Source: Companilactobacillus sp.
GTDB taxonomy: Bacteria; Bacillota; Bacilli; Lactobacillales; Lactobacillaceae
NCBI RefSeq assembly: GCF_022484265.1
Contig: NZ_JAKVLR010000001.1
Span: forward strand, 1,302,001 to 1,366,000
DNA: 64,000 nucleotides
Direction: 5' to 3'
The position numbers and the translations under genes are program-made. The notes below the pieces were generated by a model. The model was not told the DNA's origin. It was given only the letters and a program-made list of their open reading frames with translations, and did not search any database. Positions 58,755-64,000 of the stretch are shown piece after piece (position 1 is the first letter of the stretch; each line of letters starts with the position of its first letter).

Positions 58755-59762
58755 ATGAAACACGTTAAGCGTTTATACGGGACTTTAATATTCTTATTTG
58801 CATTTTTGGTATTCGCCTTCTTCTACGTTGGCCACCAACAAAATGCTTCTCAAAACAAGATTCCTAAGGTTGGAGTCTTGCAACTGCTATCTCATCCAGC
58901 CTTGGATCAGATCAACAAAGGGCTCGACGATACTTTGGCAAAAAATGGCTATAAGAATGGCAAGAACATTCAGATCATTTTTCAAAATGCTCAAGGGGAC
59001 CAAAGTAACTTACGGACGATCAGTAAACAATTCGTTCAAGATAACGTCGATGTCGCTGTCGGTATCGCCACACCATCAGTTCAATCCTTGAAAAATGCGA
59101 CTTCAACAATTCCAATCGTCATGGGTGCTGTTACCGATCCTAAGGGATTCGGGATCGTACCATCAAACACTCATCCCGGTGGCAATATCACCGGTGTTTC
59201 TGATCAAGCACCATTGGAAGATCAATTAAAACTTATGAAACAAATCATGCCTAACATGAAAAAATTGGGTATTATCTATACTTCTTCTGACATGTCAGCT
59301 ACCACCGAAAGCAAGAAGATGAGAAAACTTGCTAAAACTGCTGGTCTAGATGTCAACGTGGTAAGTATTAGTAATATCAACGATTTGGAACAAGTCTCAA
59401 CTAACTTGTCGCAAAACGTCGATGCCATTTTTGTTCCAACTGATAACACGATCGCTTCAGGTATGAAATTGTTATCGAGCGTTGCTGCAAAGCAAAACGT
59501 TCCTGTCTTCCCTGCCGCTGACACAATGGTCAAAGACGGCGGTTTAGCCACGCTTGGACTTTCACAATATGAACTTGGTCAAAAGGCCGGTGAAGATGTA
59601 GTCGCAATTTTGAAACATCACAAGAAACCTGCCGACATGCCAATCACCTTCATCAAAAAAGGTCATCTGATCATCAATGAAAAAATGGCTCAGAAACTCA
59701 ACATCACATTCCCAGATTCACTAGTCAATAAAGCTCAAAAAGAAGGAAGGATAATCAAATGA
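58755..59762 (+). CDS. trpX: ABC importer substrate-binding protein (TrpX type)
   Basis: A 335-residue exported binding protein of the ABC_sub_bind family. An N-terminal hydrophobic anchor (LIFLFAFLVFAFFYVGH) lacks a lipobox Cys, so it is probably membrane-anchored or cleaved. The mature domain contains PKVGVLQLLSHPALDQINKG, VDVAVGIATPSVQSLKNATS, PIVMGAVTDPKGFGIVPSNT and FPAADTMVKDGGLATLGLSQ. Homologs with this operon order in streptococci are named TrpX and linked to tryptophan uptake. The Trp-containing leader peptide upstream supports that assignment. It overlaps the permease gene by 4 bp. Confidence 0.85.
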   Translation: MKHVKRLYGTLIFLFAFLVFAFFYVGHQQNASQNKIPKVGVLQLLSHPALDQINKGLDDTLAKNGYKNGKNIQIIFQNAQGDQSNLRTISKQFVQDNVDVAVGIATPSVQSLKNATSTIPIVMGAVTDPKGFGIVPSNTHPGGNITGVSDQAPLEDQLKLMKQIMPNMKKLGIIYTSSDMSATTESKKMRKLAKTAGLDVNVVSISNINDLEQVSTNLSQNVDAIFVPTDNTIASGMKLLSSVAAKQNVPVFPAADTMVKDGGLATLGLSQYELGQKAGEDVVAILKHHKKPADMPITFIKKGHLIINEKMAQKLNITFPDSLVNKAQKEGRIIK

Positions 59763-60649
59763 ATCTAATCGTATCTACTATCAGTCAAGGTCTCATTTGG
59801 GCCGTAATGGCAATTGGTTTATTCATTACTTTCAGAATTTTAGACTTCCCTGATATGACGGTTGAAGGAAGTTTTCCATTGGGTGCTGTCACAACGGTCA
59901 TGTTTATCCAAAATGGCATGAATCCAGAACTCGCTATGTTGATTGCCTTTGTATTCGGATGTTTAGCCGGTTTTGCGACAGCCTTCATGTACGCAAAAAT
60001 GAACATCCCAATCCTTTTAGCCGGAATTCTTTCAATGACTGGTCTTTACTCAGTCAACTTGAGAATTCTTGGTAAAGCCAACATGTCGTTAACTAAACCA
60101 GATAATGTTTTTAACCAATTTGGCTTAGATAAATTGCCAACGAACTTTAACGGAATTTTTCTAGGGATTATCATTTTAGCTATCATCACCTTCCTATTAA
60201 CTGTCTTTTTAAATACTGAAAAAGGCCAGGCAGTCATCGCTACTGGTGATAACGAAACTATGGCCGCATCAATGGGTATCAACACTACCGTCATGAAATT
60301 TATCGGTTTGATGGTTTCAAACGGAATCGTCGCTTTAACTGGTGGCTTGATTGCCCAACAAAACGGATTTGCCGACGTTAACATGGGTATTGGATCCATC
60401 GTTATCGGACTTTCTGCCATCATTATCGGTGAAGTTATTTACCCTGATGTTCCATTAAGCATCCGTTTGATCACAGTTATCATCGGTAGTATCGTCTACC
60501 GTTTGATTTTGATGATCGTGCTCCAATTAGGTTTCAACACCAACGACTTGAAGCTGATCTCAGCTATTATCTTGGCACTCTGCTTGGCACTTCCAAGCAT
60601 CCGAGCCGAATTTTTCAAACTCTTTAGAAATGGGGTAAAAACGAAATGA
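59759..60649 (+). CDS. trpY: ABC importer permease (TrpY type)
   Basis: A 296-residue permease with about eight to nine membrane segments of the branched-chain-amino-acid permease type. Its features are FRILDFPDMTVEGSFPLGAV, AGILSMTGLYSVNLRILGKA, the ATPase-coupling loop GDNETMAASMGINTTVMKFI and VIGLSAIIIGEVIYP. ATGA overlaps join it to both neighbours, so the three proteins are made in fixed proportion. It forms the membrane channel for the TrpX ligand. Confidence 0.87.
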   Translation: MNLIVSTISQGLIWAVMAIGLFITFRILDFPDMTVEGSFPLGAVTTVMFIQNGMNPELAMLIAFVFGCLAGFATAFMYAKMNIPILLAGILSMTGLYSVNLRILGKANMSLTKPDNVFNQFGLDKLPTNFNGIFLGIIILAIITFLLTVFLNTEKGQAVIATGDNETMAASMGINTTVMKFIGLMVSNGIVALTGGLIAQQNGFADVNMGIGSIVIGLSAIIIGEVIYPDVPLSIRLITVIIGSIVYRLILMIVLQLGFNTNDLKLISAIILALCLALPSIRAEFFKLFRNGVKTK

Positions 60650-61395
60650 AACCAATCATGGAATTAGATGACGTTGAAAAAACAATTTATAACGACAACG
60701 AGTCTTTAAACATTTTAGACGGCATCAATTTAAAAATTTATCCCCAAGATTTCATCGTTGTCTTAGGAACTAACGGTGCTGGTAAGTCGACCTTACTGGA
60801 CGCCATCACAGGAGCTAACCGGATCACTTCTGGAAAGATCATCCTAAACGACAAAGATATCACTACCGAAAATTTGGCAAAACGTGCTCAATTTATCAGT
60901 CGTGTTTACCAGGATCCAAAATTAGGAACATCTCCTAGAATGACCGTTGCTGAAAATCTCTTGTTAGCTGAACGTCGTGGTTTACCTAGACGTATGCGTT
61001 CAAGACGTTTAAAAGAACACATGCCTAAGTTTGAAAAATTTATCTCAACTATGCCAACTTTGGACAATCGTCTAAACACTTTTACGGAAAAATTATCAGG
61101 TGGTCAAAGACAAACGTTGAGTTTCTTGATGGCAATCATTCAAAAACCGGAATTGTTATTGTTAGATGAACATACAGCTGCCCTTGATCCGCAAACTAGT
61201 GCCGACTTAATGGAAGCAACTGATCGAACAATCAAGGAACAAAAGTTGACCAGTCTAATGGTCACGCATAATTTGACCGAAGCTGTAAAATATGGCAATC
61301 GCTTAATCGTCTTGAAAAAAGGTAAGATCATCTTAGATCTGAATACCGAAGAAAAAGCTAAATTAAAAGAAGAAGACTTGTTAGAGTACTTCTAA
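60646..61395 (+). CDS. trpZ: ABC importer ATPase (TrpZ type)
   Basis: A 249-residue ATPase. Walker A is GTNGAGKST, the Q-loop VYQDPKLGTS, the signature LSGGQRQT, Walker B LLLLDEHTAALD (His in place of the usual Pro after DE) and the switch His MVTHNLTE. It energises uptake by TrpXY. It is the last gene of the operon, followed by a terminator. Confidence 0.92.
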   Translation: MKPIMELDDVEKTIYNDNESLNILDGINLKIYPQDFIVVLGTNGAGKSTLLDAITGANRITSGKIILNDKDITTENLAKRAQFISRVYQDPKLGTSPRMTVAENLLLAERRGLPRRMRSRRLKEHMPKFEKFISTMPTLDNRLNTFTEKLSGGQRQTLSFLMAIIQKPELLLLDEHTAALDPQTSADLMEATDRTIKEQKLTSLMVTHNLTEAVKYGNRLIVLKKGKIILDLNTEEKAKLKEEDLLEYF

Positions 61396-61403
61396 AATAA
61401 CTA

Positions 61404-61434
61404 AAGCTAGTTCCCAAACGGAACTAGCTTTTTT
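61404..61434 (+). terminator. intrinsic terminator of the ABC operon
   Basis: AAGCTAGTTC and GGAACTAGCTT pair around a 6-nt loop and are followed by TTTTTT. Confidence 0.9.
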
Positions 61435-61516
61435 AGTGCAATCAAAAATTTTTTGCGTAATCTAATCTGAACTCAATAATTGATAATTGACGGATTTTTA
61501 GTGATTGGTCGTGTTC

Positions 61517-61548
61517 TTGTTTCTCAGGAGAAACAAACGTGCTATAGT
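61517..61548 (+). promoter_or_regulatory. palindromic operator and -10 element of the toxin-antitoxin operon
   Basis: TTGTTTCTC and GAGAAACAA form a perfect 9-bp inverted repeat around AG (61517-61536), 6 bp before a -10 element TATAGT (61543-61548). The palindrome covers the expected -35 region. Its position fits autorepression by the HTH antitoxin. Confidence 0.65.
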
Positions 61549-61598
61549 CTGTTTAATTAGATTGGTTGAGTAATCTGACATTGGATGTATACATCATT

Positions 61599-61955
61599 AT
61601 GATCAACCAAGAAGCTATTGAATCTGTTATTAATAGAATCAAAAGAAAAAAATATACTTGGAAAATGAGTCAACGCGTTGAAAATTTAAACACTTTATCA
61701 AAATTGAAATTAACGCAACAGGAAGTATTCAATTATATTTTTGACGTCCTGACTTGGACTGACTATATCTCTGGACCTGAAATGGATAGACACTACCCTC
61801 CAATTCCAGGAGAAGTATGGATTTTTGGTTTAGAAATAAATCATGTTAATACCTACTTAAAATTTCAAGATAGAACTGACGGAATCATATTCTGGATTTC
61901 TATTCACGAAGCACGCTTTCCACTGCATTATTATTTCTCAGAACAAGATATATGA
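61599..61955 (+). CDS. MqsR-like toxin of a type II toxin-antitoxin module
   Basis: About 118 residues from ATG 61599 (TTG starts up to 61566 are possible, none with a good binding site). The pattern NLNTLSKLKLTQQEVFNYIF, LTWTDYISGPEMDRHYPPIP, GEVWIFGLEINHVNTYLKFQ and ISIHEARFPLHYYF matches what is annotated as the Gram-positive MqsR family, RNA-cleaving interferase-like proteins of RelE fold. The weak initiation region is usual for toxins. Its stop overlaps an ATG of the antitoxin frame (ATGA). I have not been able to compare it with a database, so the family is inferred from remembered motifs. Confidence 0.65.
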   Translation: MINQEAIESVINRIKRKKYTWKMSQRVENLNTLSKLKLTQQEVFNYIFDVLTWTDYISGPEMDRHYPPIPGEVWIFGLEINHVNTYLKFQDRTDGIIFWISIHEARFPLHYYFSEQDI

Positions 61956-61972
61956 CAAAGAAGGTACACAAC

Positions 61973-62638
61973 ATGGCAACTAAAAAATCTTTTTATAATC
62001 TCGAAACTGAACGAGTTTCTGAATATACTGAAAAATTCATTTTAAGCGATGTCCAGGTCGGCAATGTCACTGGTCTCAAAGTCATGCACCACTATTGGCA
62101 AGATTCTGATGGTGAATTTTGGGGTGACTTCGATAACCCAATGGAAAATGTTTTAGCCGACTTCGCTGCCTACCGTAAATATCTGCACTTTCTAACTCCT
62201 GAAGAGATTTCTAAAATTATTAAGCCGTTAAATATTGACCTGCGCAGTTTGGCAAATTTCCTTGGAATTAGTGCTTCAACGATTTCTTCAATATCAACTA
62301 ATAATCGAGCTCAAGACAAATATCAAGATAATCTTTTTCGATCATTGCATGAACGAATTCAAACTGACGGAATTGATGCAACCAAAAAATATATTGAACA
62401 AGTCAATAACCGACAAATCGACACAAATTTGAACGGGTCTGAAATTAAAGATATCCGCCACAAACTCAATTTGACCGTGAGAGAATTCTCAAAGCAATTA
62501 GGTATCGGTAGCTCTCAACTGTCGCAAATCGAAAACAATCTTCGTGAACCAACAACTTATCAAAAAACTTTGTTTTGCTGGAAGCAATGGCAATTAAAAC
62601 ATGACTTCCACAGTAAGAATCAAGAAGTTTCAGATTGA
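61973..62638 (+). CDS. HTH antitoxin (MqsA/SocA-like) with two helix-turn-helix regions
   Basis: About 221 residues from ATG 61973, which has AAGAAGG 8 bp upstream; ATG 61952, overlapping the toxin stop, is an alternative. The middle part FLTPEEISKIIKPLNIDLRS, LANFLGISASTISSISTNNR and AQDKYQDNLFRSLHE follows the HTH pattern of MqsA-type antitoxins (tpeeI...F...LG...tIs...Q...dnLlr). A second HTH (IKDIRHKLNLTVREFSKQLG, GSSQLSQIENNLREP) follows. The Cys-rich zinc domain of E. coli MqsA is absent. It should neutralise the toxin and bind the palindrome at 61517-61536. Confidence 0.68.
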   Translation: MATKKSFYNLETERVSEYTEKFILSDVQVGNVTGLKVMHHYWQDSDGEFWGDFDNPMENVLADFAAYRKYLHFLTPEEISKIIKPLNIDLRSLANFLGISASTISSISTNNRAQDKYQDNLFRSLHERIQTDGIDATKKYIEQVNNRQIDTNLNGSEIKDIRHKLNLTVREFSKQLGIGSSQLSQIENNLREPTTYQKTLFCWKQWQLKHDFHSKNQEVSD

Positions 62639-62645
62639 TCAGACG

Positions 62646-62682
62646 CAAAAATCGAGCCCAATTACTGGACTCGATTTTTTAT
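62646..62682. terminator. bidirectional terminator
   Basis: AAAAATCGAG and CTCGATTTTT with an inner CCA/TGG stem separate the antitoxin gene from the convergent cydC. Confidence 0.85.
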
Positions 62683-62685
62683 TGT

Positions 62686-64000
62686 CTAATTTACTTCTGT
62701 TAATTTTCCTTCTCTTAATTCCAATACTCGGTCACACAATGCCAATGAGCTGTGGCGATGCGTGACTAACACAACAGTCCCGTGATAATGGACTTTGACG
62801 GTTCTTAAAATCAGGGCTTCATTGACGACATCTAAGTTGCTTGTAGGTTCATCCAAAATCAGCAGTGAGCTCTCACGGACTAATGCTCGCGCTAATTCTA
62901 AACGCTGAATCTCACCAGCAGATAAGACTTGGTCAGCACTTGAGATCATCGTGTCCAATCCCTTATACAAACTGTTGATGGTATCGGTCAGATCTAACCA
63001 TCCTAAGACTTCCCAAATTTTTTCATCCGTGATTTGGGTATCACGTAACGTTAGGTTTTCACGAATACTGGCGTTAAAAACTTGAGCCGTTTGAGGAACA
63101 TATTTGATGGTCCTACGCAATTGGTCTAAGTCGTATGATTTGGCATCGTCATCGTTAACCTCAACGACGCCTTGTTGAGCCGCATACCAACGCATGACTA
63201 ACTTCATAATGGTACTCTTTCCAGCACCACTGGGACCAATCAATCCAACACGTTCACCCTGTTTGACCTTTAAGTTTACTGAATCAAGTATGACATCATC
63301 TGGACGCTGTGGATAAGCGAACGAAACTTTTTTCAAGCTAAAATCATTGATGGTTTGAATTGTTTCAGTTCCCTCATCATCCACTAATGGCTTCTCATCC
63401 AACAACTCAAAGACATGACGTGCTGCTAACAATCCACCTGCTAGAGATCCTGGTAAATTACCTAAAGCTAGGACTCGGCTGAAGGTAAACGGAAAGACTA
63501 AGGCCCAAACTAAGGATACGTTGGTCAATTTAGCAACGACCACGAACAGGATCAAACTAACGACCATAGTCAGCTGCATGCTCAAAGCATTGCGAACTTG
63601 GCCAGTACTTCTTTGACGTTCAAGCTGCCAATAATGCTTGCTAGTATTATTCAACTGTTTTAAATGCGAGTCGACTGCTTGATACTGTTGCAATTCAGAC
63701 TTGCCATTGATTGCGTCGGACATCAAGCGCTGTTCCTGCAAATCTGCTTGATTCAAGTCATCGGTCAAACTAGTTAAATGACGTTGACTCCAGATTGGAT
63801 AAACTAACCCTATTAATAGGTAAGAAACTAAGGCAATAATGCCTAAATATGGCTGTACCAACCAAAATCCAACCACAAACACAATCGATGTTAAAAAGCC
63901 GAGTACGACTGGCGAGATCGTATGTGCGTAAAAGATTTCGATCTGGTCGATATCTTGAGCCAACAATTTCAAAACGTCGCTACTACGAGCGTCATCTAAC
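62686..64000 (-). CDS. cydC: CydC, subunit of the CydDC ABC exporter, 5' part outside the window
   Basis: An open frame of about 438 codons runs from the window end to a stop at 62686; the full protein is about 560-580 residues, so the start lies beyond 64000. The transmembrane part (DIDQIEIFYAHTISPVVLGF, FTFSRVLALGNLPGSLAGG) is followed by an ATPase domain with Walker A GPSGAGKST, signature LSAGEIQRLELARALV, Walker B LLILDEPTSNLD and the switch His LVTHRHSSLA. CydDC exports thiols and is needed to assemble cytochrome bd oxidase. cydD and cydAB would be expected further along. Confidence 0.85.
   Translation of the reverse strand, partial: LDDARSSDVLKLLAQDIDQIEIFYAHTISPVVLGFLTSIVFVVGFWLVQPYLGIIALVSYLLIGLVYPIWSQRHLTSLTDDLNQADLQEQRLMSDAINGKSELQQYQAVDSHLKQLNNTSKHYWQLERQRSTGQVRNALSMQLTMVVSLILFVVVAKLTNVSLVWALVFPFTFSRVLALGNLPGSLAGGLLAARHVFELLDEKPLVDDEGTETIQTINDFSLKKVSFAYPQRPDDVILDSVNLKVKQGERVGLIGPSGAGKSTIMKLVMRWYAAQQGVVEVNDDDAKSYDLDQLRRTIKYVPQTAQVFNASIRENLTLRDTQITDEKIWEVLGWLDLTDTINSLYKGLDTMISSADQVLSAGEIQRLELARALVRESSLLILDEPTSNLDVVNEALILRTVKVHYHGTVVLVTHRHSSLALCDRVLELREGKLTEVN

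Overview
The window looks like chromosomal DNA of a low-GC lactic acid bacterium of the family Lactobacillaceae. The signs are the walRK/walH cell-wall regulatory cluster, an autolysin with a C-terminal S-layer-type (SLAP) domain, LTA-synthase-like and YibE/F proteins, ECF-type vitamin uptake and frequent GTG/TTG starts. A Companilactobacillus-type species is my best guess from overall resemblance, not a demonstrated identity. I see no phage, insertion sequence, CRISPR array or rRNA.

Layout: 1-4160 holds walH (cut by the window edge), walK and walR on the minus strand, then tRNA-Lys(CTT). 4437-8137 is an oxidoreductase, acetyltransferase and monooxygenase operon with a divergent LysR regulator, and a second acetyltransferase. 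8295-10925 is a membrane acyltransferase plus GT-C glycosyltransferase pair. 11419-17399 carries a small alarmone synthetase, a zinc alcohol dehydrogenase, several small NAD(P)-dependent enzymes and an LtrA protein. 17476-19310 is a PgaC/IcaA-like polysaccharide synthase with a small membrane partner. 19766-23734 holds a LysR/MFS pair and a GlcD-type FAD oxidase preceded by three repeated palindromic boxes. 24084-28379 is an alpha-glucoside locus (LacI regulator, MFS permease, GH13 glucosidase). 30683-36207 is a thiamin-precursor salvage region with two TPP riboswitches (tenA; ykoEDC), interrupted by an HxlR/Old-Yellow-Enzyme pair. 36542-46469 is a quinate/shikimate catabolic cluster (three AroE/YdiB-type dehydrogenases, type I AroD, a QuiC-like TIM barrel, an SDR, two MFS carriers, two LysR regulators). 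46688-52900 is cell envelope (lipoprotein, LTA-synthase-like protein, GH73 autolysin, membrane GDPD). 53464-58353 has an XRE regulator, two tandem aldo/keto reductases and two YibE/F proteins. 58470-61395 is a TrpXYZ-type ABC importer behind a leader peptide and attenuator. 61517-62638 is an MqsR-like toxin with an HTH antitoxin, and 62686 to the end is a cydC fragment.

The most unusual content is between genes. (1) Three copies of one structured element (49642-49752, 55177-55270, 55299-55393) keep identical internal-loop sequences and near-identical dimensions while the helices differ in sequence but stay paired, which is strong covariation. (2) A second family of four intergenic elements (19592-19654, 23847-24072, 36258-36464, 52972-53209) also has arms that differ between copies yet remain complementary within each copy. 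(3) The leader at 58529-58700 can be read as a complete ribosome-stalling Trp attenuator. None of these could be checked here against databases or folding programs.
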